DNA of 10,820 bases from an uncultured Oscillospiraceae bacterium. Its GTDB lineage: Bacteria; Bacillota; Clostridia; Oscillospirales; Ruminococcaceae. Positions 1 through 8,201 of this stretch are shown here, one piece after another. The notes beneath the pieces were generated by a model. The model was given only the letters and a program-made list of their open reading frames with translations, searched no databases and was not told the origin of the DNA. The translations under genes were made by a program, and so were the position numbers. The stretch is from positions 1 through 10,820 of the forward strand of contig UQBC01000052.1 of the NCBI GenBank assembly GCA_900539195.1. The letters are read 5' to 3'. Positions within the stretch are counted from its first letter, which is position 1. The number at the start of each line of letters is the position of its first letter.

Positions 1-2740
1 CCGTACCACCGCCGCTTCCGCCCTCAGGTCCCATATCAATGATATAGTCGGCAGTTTTTATAACATCAAGGTTATGCTCTATTACAAGCACGGTATTTCC
101 GCCGTCGGTCAGCTTCTGAAGTACATCTATCAACTTGTGTACATCGGCGGTATGAAGTCCTGTTGTAGGCTCGTCAAGAATGTACACCGTCTTGCCTGTT
201 GCACGCTTTGAAAGCTCCGAAGCCAGCTTTACTCTCTGTGCCTCACCGCCCGAAAGCGTTGTCGCAGGTTGACCTATCTTTACATAGCCAAGTCCTACAT
301 CGTAAAGCGTCTGTAACTTTCTCTTTATCTTCTCGTGGTTTTCAAAGAAAGCTATACCCTCTTCTACCGTCATTTCAAGCACATCGTAAATATTCTTGCC
401 TCTGTAGTGAACCTCGAGCGTTTCACGGTTATAGCGTTTGCCCTTGCAGACCTCGCACGGTACATATATATCGGGCAGAAAGTGCATTTCTATCTTGTTG
501 ATACCGTCACCCTCGCAGGCTTCACAGCGTCCGCCCTTTACATTGAATGAAAATCTGCCGCTCGTATAGCCCCTCATCTTGGCATCATTTGTCGATGCAA
601 AAAGCTCCCTTATATCGTTGAATACACCCGTATAGGTCGCAGGATTGCTCCTCGGTGTTCTGCCTATCGGCGACTGGTCGATAGCTATTACCTTGTCAAG
701 ATACTCCGTACCCTCGAATGTATCGAATACACCGGGTTTTATTCTTGCACGGTTCAGCTTTGCAACAAGGTGCTTGTAGATTATCTCGTTTACAAGCGAG
801 CTCTTGCCGCTGCCCGATACGCCCGTAATGCAGGTGAATATTCCGAGCGGAACTTTTACCGTGATATTTTTGAGGTTATTTTCGCGACAACCCGTTATCT
901 TAAGCCACTTCTTAGTTGGCTTTCTGCGTTTTTCGGGTACTTCTATCTTTAATTTTCCCGTAAGATACTGCCCTGTTATTGAACGCTCGCACTTCATTAT
1001 ATCGTCAAGCGTACCCGCACAGATAACCTCACCGCCGTGAACGCCTGCGCCCGGTCCTATGTCAACGATAAAATCCGCCGCCCTCATCGTATCCTCATCA
1101 TGCTCAACGACTATAAGCGTGTTGCCGAGGTCACGCAGTCTTTTCAGCGTTGCGATAAGCTTGTCGTTATCCCTTTGATGAAGTCCTATGCTCGGCTCGT
1201 CAAGGATATACAGCACTCCCATAAGACTGCTGCCTATCTGGGTTGCAAGCCTTATTCGCTGACTTTCACCGCCCGAAAGCGTACCTGCCGTTCTTGATAA
1301 TGTCAGATATTCAAGTCCGACGCTGCTCAGAAATCCCAGACGTTCCTTGATTTCTTTCAGTATCTGACTTGCTATCATCATATCACGTTCCGACAGCTTT
1401 ATGCTTTTGACAAATTCAAGCGCTTCGCTGATGCTCATATCACAGAATTCGTTGATATTCTTACCGCATACGGTAACGCAAAGAGCCTCCTTTTTCAGTC
1501 GCTGACCGTGACAATCCGGACACACCGCATCACCCATATACTGAGCTATATCCTCTCTTGAATATACGCTCGTTGTTTCCTTATAGCGTCTTTCAAGGTT
1601 GTTTACTACACCCTCGAACGCCGTCATATAGACACCGCCGCCCTGCTCTTTACTGCGCACGACCTTTATCTTCTTTTCGCCAGTACCGTAAAGCACCGCA
1701 TCTAACTGTTCCTTTGTCAGTTCTTTAACAGGCTGATCCACGCTGAACCCGTATTCGTTTGCAACAGCGTCAAAATACATCTGCGCTATAGTTCCGTCCG
1801 CATACTTCCAGCCGCTCGCCTTTATCGCATTTTCACGGATAGTAAGATCACGGTTAGGTAAAATCAGGTCTACATCTATCCTTCTGAAAATTCCGAGACC
1901 GGTACAGGTAGGACAAGCGCCGAAGGGATTGTTGAACGAGAACATTCTCGGTACAAGTTCCTCTATGCTTACTCCGTGTTCGGGGCAGGCATAGTTCTGT
2001 GAAAAACTCAGTTCTTCACCGTCAATTACATCTATAAGAATAAGTCCGCCCGAAAGATTTCCCGCAACCTCAAGGCTGTCGGATAAACGTGACTTTATAT
2101 CCTCTTTCATAACAAGACGGTCTACAACGACTTCTATATTATGCTTCTTGTTCTTGTCAAGCTTTATCTGCTCGGAAAGATCGTAGATTATCCCGTCAAT
2201 ACGCACTCTTGCGTAGCCCTGCTTTACAAGGTCCTCAAGTTCCTTGCGGTATTCGCCCTTTCTGCCTCTTACTATCGGCGATAAGATCTGAAACTTTGTC
2301 CGCTCGGGCAGTTCCATTACCTTGTCAACTATCTGATCCACCGTCTGCTGTCTTATCTCTTTACCGCAGACAGGACAGTGCGGAATGCCTACTCTTGCAT
2401 AAAGCAGTCTGAGATAGTCGTATATCTCCGTTACCGTTGCGACAGTGGAACGAGGGTTTTTCGAGGTCGTTTTCTGGTCTATTGATATAGCAGGAGATAA
2501 TCCCTCTATGCTGTCAACATCGGGCTTTTCCATCTGTCCGAGGAACATTCTTGCGTATGATGACAGGCTCTCGATATACCTTCTCTGACCGTCCGCATAA
2601 ATAGTGTCGAATGCAAGCGATGACTTTCCCGATCCCGAAAGTCCCGTCATAACTATCAACTTGTCACGGGGCAGTTCTATATCAATATTCTTCAGATTAT
2701 GCTCTCTTGCACCCTTGATGATTATTTTATCTATTCCCAT
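1..2740 (-). CDS. uvrA: UvrABC excinuclease subunit A (3' end cut by window edge)
   Basis: UvrA is the damage-sensing ABC-type ATPase of nucleotide excision repair; it dimerises and loads UvrB on bulky lesions in the cytoplasm. The frame is open for 913 codons and is in register at every motif checked, so there is no frameshift. Seen: first Walker A (GLSGSGKS, 33-40), zinc site C252-P-E-H255 with C276/C279, first ABC signature LSGGE at 488-492, second Walker A (GVSGSGKS, from 640), C-terminal zinc finger C739/C742/C762/C765, second signature LSGGE at 829-833, and Walker B segments ILDEPSIGLH and ILDEPTTGLH. The family is usually about 940 residues, so roughly 30 are missing beyond base 1. The ATG at 2740 is the first start after an in-frame upstream stop. 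A GGAG lies about 13 bases upstream, somewhat far. The gene begins 26 bases after uvrB ends and is almost certainly cotranscribed with it. Confidence 0.98.
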   Translation of the reverse strand, partial: MGIDKIIIKGAREHNLKNIDIELPRDKLIVMTGLSGSGKSSLAFDTIYADGQRRYIESLSSYARMFLGQMEKPDVDSIEGLSPAISIDQKTTSKNPRSTVATVTEIYDYLRLLYARVGIPHCPVCGKEIRQQTVDQIVDKVMELPERTKFQILSPIVRGRKGEYRKELEDLVKQGYARVRIDGIIYDLSEQIKLDKNKKHNIEVVVDRLVMKEDIKSRLSDSLEVAGNLSGGLILIDVIDGEELSFSQNYACPEHGVSIEELVPRMFSFNNPFGACPTCTGLGIFRRIDVDLILPNRDLTIRENAIKASGWKYADGTIAQMYFDAVANEYGFSVDQPVKELTKEQLDAVLYGTGEKKIKVVRSKEQGGGVYMTAFEGVVNNLERRYKETTSVYSREDIAQYMGDAVCPDCHGQRLKKEALCVTVCGKNINEFCDMSISEALEFVKSIKLSERDMMIASQILKEIKERLGFLSSVGLEYLTLSRTAGTLSGGESQRIRLATQIGSSLMGVLYILDEPSIGLHQRDNDKLIATLKRLRDLGNTLIVVEHDEDTMRAADFIVDIGPGAGVHGGEVICAGTLDDIMKCERSITGQYLTGKLKIEVPEKRRKPTKKWLKITGCRENNLKNITVKVPLGIFTCITGVSGSGKSSLVNEIIYKHLVAKLNRARIKPGVFDTFEGTEYLDKVIAIDQSPIGRTPRSNPATYTGVFNDIRELFASTNDAKMRGYTSGRFSFNVKGGRCEACEGDGINKIEMHFLPDIYVPCEVCKGKRYNRETLEVHYRGKNIYDVLEMTVEEGIAFFENHEKIKRKLQTLYDVGLGYVKIGQPATTLSGGEAQRVKLASELSKRATGKTVYILDEPTTGLHTADVHKLIDVLQKLTDGGNTVLVIEHNLDVIKTADYIIDMGPEGGSGGGT

Positions 2741-2766
2741 TTTCTTTTGTCATCTCCGTCAACAGC

Positions 2767-4725
2767 TTACTTGCTTTCCTGAAGCTCTTTTATCTTGTCA
2801 CGCAGATATGCGGCGTGTTCAAAGTCAAGCAGCTTTGCCGCATTCTTCATCTCTGCGGTATACTGTTTGATAAGCGCCTCACGCTCTGCCTTGGTGTATT
2901 TTCTCTTTTTGCCCTTATCCTTGCCGGACGATATTTCCAGCACCGCCCTTACATCCTTTACTATAGTCTTTGGAGTGATGCCGTGTTCCTCGTTATATTT
3001 CATCTGAATCTCACGGCGGCGGTTGGTTTCGGTCACTGCCTTTTCCATACTGTCCGTAACAGTATCGGCATACATTATGACCTTGCCTTCGGCATTTCTT
3101 GCCGCCCTGCCTATAGTCTGTATAAGCGAGGTTTCGCTTCGTAAAAAGCCCTCTTTATCTGCGTCAAGTATGGCAACAAGCGATACCTCAGGCAAGTCAA
3201 GACCCTCACGCAGAAGATTTATTCCAACAAGCACATCAAAGACGTGCATACGCAGATCTCTTATTATCTCCATACGTTCGATAGAATCAATATCGTGGTG
3301 CATATAGCGTATCTTCACGCCGAGCTTTTCATAATAAGCCGTCAGATCCTCAGCCATTTTCTTTGTAAGCGTAGTGATAAGCACACACTCGCCCTTTTTG
3401 GTACGCTCGTTTATTTCGGAATAAAGATCCTCGATCTGTCCCGCAACAGGCTTTATCTCGATTATCGGATCAAGCAGACCCGTAGGACGTATGACCTGCT
3501 CGGCTGTGTTCACAGCGTGGCTCTTTTCGTATTCTCCCGGTGTAGCCGAAACATAAATGACCTGATTTATCATCGAGGTAAACTCGTCAAAATTCATCGG
3601 TCGGTTATCATACGCAGACGGCAGACGGAAGCCGTAATCCACAAGGTTTTTCTTTCGTGCAAAGTCGCCGCCGTACATACCTCTTACCTGCGGCAATGTA
3701 ACGTGGCTCTCGTCAATGAACATAAGAAAATCTTTCGGAAAATGGTGCATAAGAGTTATCGGCGAGCTGCCCGGCGCTCTTCCTGCAAGCACCCGTGAAT
3801 AGTTCTCCACGCCCTTGCACGTTCCTATCTCACGGAGCATTTCCATATCATAGCGTGTTCTCTGCTCTATCCTCTGCGCCTCTATCAGCTTATGGTTATC
3901 GGTGAAGAATTTTACACGCTCTTCCATTTCGTTTTCTATCTCAGTAAGCGAATTTTCAAGCCTTGCCTTGCTTACGATGTAATGTGACGCAGGGAAAATT
4001 GCAACGTGCGAAAAGCGGCGTTTCACCTCGCCCGTCACTATATCTATCTCGGATATTCTGTCTATCTCATCACCGAAAAATTCTATCCTTATCGCCTTGT
4101 CGGACGTACTTCCCGCAGGGAAAACCTCAAGCACATCGCCTCTTACTCTGAACTTGTTACGGATAAAATTCATATCGTTGCGTTCATACTGTATTTCGAC
4201 AAGCCTTTTTATTATATCGTCACGGCTTCGCTCCTGACCCTCACGGATAGAAAGCATATTCTCACGGTAATCCTCCGGACTGCCCAAGCTGTAGATACAG
4301 CTTACACTGGCAACGATAATTACATCCCTGCGCTCTGCAAGAGCCGCTGTTGCCGAGTGTCGCAGGCGGTCTATCTCATCGTTTATCGCACTGTCCTTTT
4401 CGATATAGGCATCGGTTGACGGAATATACGCCTCAGGCTGATAGTAGTCGTAATAGCTTACAAAATATTCGACAGCATTATCCGGGAAAAACTCCTTGAA
4501 CTCACTGCACAGCTGTGCCGCAAGCGTCTTGTTATGCGCAAGGATAAGCGTGGGACGGTTGACCTTTTCGATAATATTTGCCATAGTAAAGGTTTTTCCC
4601 GAACCGGTAACTCCGAGCAGAACCTGTTCCTTATCGCCGTCAAGCACGCCGTTTGCAAGGCTGTCTATAGCCTGCGGCTGATCGCCCATCGGCTTATAAT
4701 TTGATTTTAATACGAACTTATCCAT
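2767..4725 (-). CDS. uvrB: UvrABC excinuclease subunit B
   Basis: UvrB is the helicase-fold subunit that receives DNA from UvrA, verifies damage by inserting a beta-hairpin between the strands, and recruits UvrC for incision. The 652 residues match the family's usual length. Seen: Walker A GVTGSGKT at 38-45; the tyrosine-rich beta-hairpin region YYDYYQPEAY at 91-100; the DESH Walker B box at 338-341; motif VI QTIGRAAR from 536; and a C-terminal UVR motif at about 615-650 (the UvrA/UvrC interaction helix pair). The ATG at 4725 has a near-ideal AAGGAG five bases upstream. That ribosome binding site overlaps the radC stop codon, which suggests translational coupling with radC. uvrA follows after 26 bases. 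Confidence 0.99.
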   Translation of the reverse strand: MDKFVLKSNYKPMGDQPQAIDSLANGVLDGDKEQVLLGVTGSGKTFTMANIIEKVNRPTLILAHNKTLAAQLCSEFKEFFPDNAVEYFVSYYDYYQPEAYIPSTDAYIEKDSAINDEIDRLRHSATAALAERRDVIIVASVSCIYSLGSPEDYRENMLSIREGQERSRDDIIKRLVEIQYERNDMNFIRNKFRVRGDVLEVFPAGSTSDKAIRIEFFGDEIDRISEIDIVTGEVKRRFSHVAIFPASHYIVSKARLENSLTEIENEMEERVKFFTDNHKLIEAQRIEQRTRYDMEMLREIGTCKGVENYSRVLAGRAPGSSPITLMHHFPKDFLMFIDESHVTLPQVRGMYGGDFARKKNLVDYGFRLPSAYDNRPMNFDEFTSMINQVIYVSATPGEYEKSHAVNTAEQVIRPTGLLDPIIEIKPVAGQIEDLYSEINERTKKGECVLITTLTKKMAEDLTAYYEKLGVKIRYMHHDIDSIERMEIIRDLRMHVFDVLVGINLLREGLDLPEVSLVAILDADKEGFLRSETSLIQTIGRAARNAEGKVIMYADTVTDSMEKAVTETNRRREIQMKYNEEHGITPKTIVKDVRAVLEISSGKDKGKKRKYTKAEREALIKQYTAEMKNAAKLLDFEHAAYLRDKIKELQESK

Positions 4726-4730
4726 TTTAG

Positions 4731-4737
4731 CTCCTTA
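4731..4737 (-). promoter_or_regulatory. uvrB ribosome binding site fused to radC stop codon
   Basis: On the minus strand the bases read TAAGGAG: TAA (4737-4735) is the radC stop and AAGGAG (4736-4731) is a strong Shine-Dalgarno five bases before the uvrB ATG. A ribosome finishing radC therefore stops on the uvrB initiation site. This geometry commonly gives coupled translation; the coupling itself is inferred. Confidence 0.8.
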
Positions 4738-5421
4738 AAAATCGTTCCATATATCAGGAAGAATACCGTTCTCACGCATAGACAGACTGCCGTGCATACC
4801 GACTATAACGTGGTCGGCGAGATAAATTCCTGCCTTTTCAAGAAGATTGAAAAGATTTCTCGTCATTATCTTATCCTCCGTAGACGGCATTTCACTGCCT
4901 CTCGGATGGTTATGCGTCATAACGACTATAGGACATCTTTTCTGCACTGCCTTTTCAAGCAATCTCATTATATCCGGCCGCACCTGTTCAAGCGCACCCG
5001 TGCTTATTATTTCCTGCGACATAAAACAATACTCGCTGTCGAGAAATATCATTCTCAGCTGTTCGGTATCTACAAAGCGGAAAAGCCCCATACAATAGTC
5101 CTTTACCGCTCCGGATGCGCCGAGCATCTCTCCCTTCTGAACGCTCTCAGACAGCATACGTTCTATGTTCGCACGAAGTACGATTATCATCTGAGCGGTA
5201 GACCTGCCTACACCCTCGACCTCGCACAGCTCGTTTTCGCTTGCGGAGAACACACCGCTGAGCGTTCCGAATCTGTCAATAAGCCTGTGCGCTATCGGGT
5301 TTGTATCACACTGCTTAAAAGAGCTGTACAGCATCATTTCAAGCAGTTCGTGCGACTGAAACCCCTCACTGCCGAACTCTTTAAGGCGGTTTATCATCCG
5401 CTCCCTATGTCCTGCGTGCAT
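4735..5421 (-). CDS. radC: RadC family JAB/MPN-domain protein
   Basis: RadC is historically named a DNA repair protein, but its biochemical role is unresolved. The C-terminal domain is a JAB/MPN (JAMM) metalloprotease-like fold. Seen, numbered from the chosen start: an N-terminal helical region with a helix-hairpin-helix-like segment (EVEGVGRSTA), and the JAMM metal motif H170-N-H172-P ... D183 (H-x-H-x10-D). The product is 228 residues, usual for the family. I chose the ATG at 5421 (MHAGHRER) because family members begin with this motif and AAGGA lies four bases upstream at 5426-5430. A longer frame from a GTG at 5496 would add 25 residues, but its start lies inside a hairpin and the added residues do not resemble the family. 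Its stop overlaps the uvrB ribosome binding site, so it travels with the excision-repair genes. Confidence 0.93.
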   Translation of the reverse strand: MHAGHRERMINRLKEFGSEGFQSHELLEMMLYSSFKQCDTNPIAHRLIDRFGTLSGVFSASENELCEVEGVGRSTAQMIIVLRANIERMLSESVQKGEMLGASGAVKDYCMGLFRFVDTEQLRMIFLDSEYCFMSQEIISTGALEQVRPDIMRLLEKAVQKRCPIVVMTHNHPRGSEMPSTEDKIMTRNLFNLLEKAGIYLADHVIVGMHGSLSMRENGILPDIWNDF

Positions 5422-5474
5422 ATTGTCCTTCACTGCGATATCTACCGCCCCTTTCTGTCTGTTAATATCACCGC

Positions 5475-5502
5475 AAGGCTGTGTACCTAAATACACAGCC
5501 TT
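5475..5502. other. Perfect 11-bp hairpin between ilvD and radC
   Basis: AAGGCTGTGTA, a 6-base loop, then TACACAGCCTT form a perfect inverted repeat. In the minus-strand transcript the stem is followed by GCGGTGATATT, so there is no proper U-tract and it is not a textbook intrinsic terminator. It lies 25 bases after the ilvD stop and about 54 bases before the radC start. It could be a weak terminator, an RNA-processing or stability element protecting the upstream mRNA, or part of the radC leader. Confidence 0.65.
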
Positions 5503-5527
5503 TGCTGAACAGTATTAAATTAGCATA

Positions 5528-7186
5528 TCAATCTTCAAATACAGCGCCTGTATTCGAGCTTGTAACCAGCTTTGCATAACGCTTGAGATAGCCGTCAAGC
5601 TGTCTTACGGGAGCGTTTACTCCCTTAGCCTTACGCTGTGCTATCGTTTCATCGTCAACGAGAAGTTCAATGCTTCTTGCAGGTATATTGATATGTATCT
5701 TATCTCCATTTTCAACGTAAGCTATAAGTCCACCATCAGCCGCTTCGGGAGAAACGTGACCTACTGCCGCACCTCTGCTGGCACCGCTGAAACGTCCGTC
5801 TGTGATAAGAGCAACGCTTCCGTCAAGACCCTTGCCGACAATAGCCGCCGTAGGAGCAAGCATTTCAGGCATACCGGGTCCACCCTTGGGACCTTCATAG
5901 CGGATAACAACAACGTCACCGGGGATGATAACGTTATTGAGGATAGCGTCACAAGCAGCCTGTTCGCCGTCAAATACCTTCGCAGTACCTGTGAAGTCCA
6001 TCATTTCGGGCTTGACAGCACCCTGCTTTACAACAGAGCCGTTTTCTGCAAGGTTACCGCTGAGTATTGCAAGACCGCCGTCTTTTCTGATAGGATTCTC
6101 GCAGGTGTGGATTATTGTACCGTCCGCATTCGGAGCCTTGGCGATTCTGTCAGCCTGTGTACCCGATACCGTAAGAACGCTTGTATCAACGTGACCGCCC
6201 TTTGCAAGCTCCTTGATAACCGACTGGATACCGCCGACATCGTTAAGGTCTGTTATGAATATATCGCTTGCAGGATTGAGTTTTGAAAGCTGAGGTGTTG
6301 TCTTGCTCTTATTGTCAATATCGTCAAGAGAAATGTCAACTCCTGCCTCATGTGCGATAGCAAGAAGATGAAGGACCGTGTTTGAGGAAGCACCGATTGC
6401 CATATCGGTAGCGAGTGCGTTCATCATATTCTTCTTTGTGATAATATCCTTAGCACAGATGTTCTGCTTTACAAGCTCGACTATTCTTTCGCCCGTTTCC
6501 TTTGCAAGTCTGCGGCGAGCGGCATTTACAGCAGGCTCTGTACCCGACTTCGGCATCGAAAGACCGATTGCTTCTGTAAGGCAGTTCATTGAGTTCGCCG
6601 TGTACATACCCGAACATGAGCCGCAGGTAGGACAAGCGTTATTCTCATAGTCAAGAAGAACATCATCGCCTATAGTACCGTTAGAATACTGACCGATAGC
6701 TTCGTATATCTCGTTATATCCCACTCTCTTACCCTGTACTCTGCCGGGGTTCATAGGACCGCCGCTTACAAAAATAGAGGGGAGATTCATTCTTGCGGCA
6801 GCCATTATCATACCGGGAACTATCTTGTCGCAGTTCGGGATAAATACGATACCGTCAAGAGGATGCGCCGTCAGCATAACCTCGATGCTGTCGCAGATAA
6901 GCTCACGGGATGCAAGAGAATATCTCATGCCTCTGTGGTTCATTGCAAGACCGTCGCACACGCCGATGGTGAAGAATTCAAAAGGAACGCCGCCTGCGTT
7001 TCTGATACCGTCCTTTACCTGTCTTGATATTTCGTGCAGATGCGCATGACCTGGAACATAGTCGCTTGCCGCACATACAACGGCAATAAACGGCTTGTGC
7101 ATCTCGCTGTCTGTTACACCCAGTGCCTTCAGTAAGGCTTTGTGCGGTGTTCTGTCTACGCCGCTCTTGATAAGATCGCTTCTCAT
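5528..7186 (-). CDS. ilvD: Dihydroxy-acid dehydratase
   Basis: This enzyme dehydrates 2,3-dihydroxy-3-methyl acids to 2-keto acids, the third common step of valine, leucine and isoleucine synthesis. It depends on an Fe-S cluster and Mg2+. Length is 552 residues, typical. Seen: SDYVPGHAHL at 41-50; NCDKIVPGM with C119; the cysteine-rich signature ACPTCGSCSGM with C185, C188 and C191; GASSNTVLHLL; and the C-terminal DGRFSG with S467, the likely catalytic serine. The PGH at 45-47 matches the E. coli-like class; plant-type [2Fe-2S] enzymes have PCN here, so an oxygen-labile cluster is inferred. The ATG at 7186 has AAAGGA-type ribosome binding sequence upstream. It starts 33 bases after the sugar kinase. 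No ilvB, ilvN, ilvC or leu genes lie nearby in this window. Confidence 0.98.
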   Translation of the reverse strand: MRSDLIKSGVDRTPHKALLKALGVTDSEMHKPFIAVVCAASDYVPGHAHLHEISRQVKDGIRNAGGVPFEFFTIGVCDGLAMNHRGMRYSLASRELICDSIEVMLTAHPLDGIVFIPNCDKIVPGMIMAAARMNLPSIFVSGGPMNPGRVQGKRVGYNEIYEAIGQYSNGTIGDDVLLDYENNACPTCGSCSGMYTANSMNCLTEAIGLSMPKSGTEPAVNAARRRLAKETGERIVELVKQNICAKDIITKKNMMNALATDMAIGASSNTVLHLLAIAHEAGVDISLDDIDNKSKTTPQLSKLNPASDIFITDLNDVGGIQSVIKELAKGGHVDTSVLTVSGTQADRIAKAPNADGTIIHTCENPIRKDGGLAILSGNLAENGSVVKQGAVKPEMMDFTGTAKVFDGEQAACDAILNNVIIPGDVVVIRYEGPKGGPGMPEMLAPTAAIVGKGLDGSVALITDGRFSGASRGAAVGHVSPEAADGGLIAYVENGDKIHINIPARSIELLVDDETIAQRKAKGVNAPVRQLDGYLKRYAKLVTSSNTGAVFED

Positions 7187-7219
7187 TTTTACTGTCCTTT
7201 CCTTTGCAAAAAAGTGTTT

Positions 7220-8170
7220 TTATTTTCTGCCGAGCATGGCACTGCCGATCATACCTGCTTCATTTGCAAGTGTGCAGATTACTATCTCGGTATTTTTAGC
7301 ATTGTTTTTTGAGTATATCTGCTTTGCCACCTGTGCTTTCAGCGGTATAAGCAGATTATCGCCCTCGTTGCATACTCCTCCTCCGATACAGAGAATATCG
7401 GGCTGGAATACGTTTATCACATTCGTAATGCCACAGGCAAGATACTTGATATATTTATCAACAACTTCCCTTCCCTCAGGGTCGCCGAGCTTAGCGGCAT
7501 TGAACGCAGTTCTTGCTGAAATTTTCCCGTCACGGTCAACCATTTCGTGAAGCCGTCCGCTCGGATATTTTTCAATCATTTCACTCGTCATACGGACAAG
7601 TCCCGTAGCCGAAGAATAAGCCTCAAAACAGCCGTTTCTTCCGCAGGTACACGGCGCACCGTCAACCTCGATAACAGTATGACCTATCTCGCCGCCTGCG
7701 TTGTTTGAGCCGCTGTATATCTCGCCGTTTATAATTATACCTGCGCCCACACCCGTTCCGAGCGTCAGCACTACAGCGTTTTTCGCACCCTTTGCCGCAC
7801 CTGCGAGATACTCGCCGTATGCTGCAACATTAGCGTCATTTTCAAGGATGATACGCTTGCCGAAATGTTCAGCAAGATCCTTCGCAAGCGGAACGTTCTC
7901 CCAGTGCAGGTTATTTGAATACAGCACAGTGCCGTTTTCGTTATCCATAGTTCCCGGACAGCCGACACCGATAGTCTTTATCCTGTCAATGTCCTCGCCC
8001 GAAAGCTGCACAGCCTGTTCAACAGCGTCAATGATTACCGCAAGGACGCTTTTATAACCGTCTGCCGCATTTGTCTTGAGTGATATTTTCGAAATGAGCT
8101 GTGCGTTCTCGTCAACCACTCCTGCCTTGATATTCGTACCGCCAATGTCAACGCCGATATAATACTTCAT
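7220..8170 (-). CDS. ROK family sugar kinase, probable glucokinase
   Basis: ROK kinases phosphorylate free hexoses with ATP; glucokinase converts glucose to glucose 6-phosphate. The 316 residues are typical. Seen: the N-terminal phosphate loop DIGGTNIKAG (8-17); the catalytic segment ENDANVAAYGE with D112 as likely base; LTLGTGVGAG (135-144); E161-x2-H164 for sugar and zinc binding; and the ROK zinc motif C174-T-C176-G ... C181. There is no N-terminal HTH, so it is a kinase and not a ROK repressor. The ATG at 8170 has AAAGGGG upstream. It starts 31 bases after manA, which supports a hexose substrate. N-acetylmannosamine or fructose kinase activity cannot be excluded from sequence alone, so no gene symbol is given. 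Confidence 0.92.
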   Translation of the reverse strand: MKYYIGVDIGGTNIKAGVVDENAQLISKISLKTNAADGYKSVLAVIIDAVEQAVQLSGEDIDRIKTIGVGCPGTMDNENGTVLYSNNLHWENVPLAKDLAEHFGKRIILENDANVAAYGEYLAGAAKGAKNAVVLTLGTGVGAGIIINGEIYSGSNNAGGEIGHTVIEVDGAPCTCGRNGCFEAYSSATGLVRMTSEMIEKYPSGRLHEMVDRDGKISARTAFNAAKLGDPEGREVVDKYIKYLACGITNVINVFQPDILCIGGGVCNEGDNLLIPLKAQVAKQIYSKNNAKNTEIVICTLANEAGMIGSAMLGRK

Positions 8171-8201
8171 ATATCCCCTTTAACCTTTCAAAACACAAGT
8201 C

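Noticed and set aside
4792..5490. Long plus-strand open frame (232 codons) opposite radC
   Set aside because: It lies wholly antisense to a well-supported radC, has no recognisable domain or good ribosome binding site, and its composition fits a codon-bias shadow. The same applies to the 184-codon frame at 3244-3798 opposite uvrB and the 197-codon frame at 5693-6286 opposite ilvD.
5422..5496. N-terminal extension of RadC from a GTG at 5496
   Set aside because: It would start inside the perfect hairpin, and its residues do not resemble RadC. The ATG at 5421 has AAGGA four bases upstream and gives the conserved family N-terminus.
7187..7219. T-box or other branched-chain amino-acid leader before ilvD
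   Set aside because: The gap to the ROK kinase is only 33 bases and holds just a ribosome binding site; there is no room for a T-box or attenuator.
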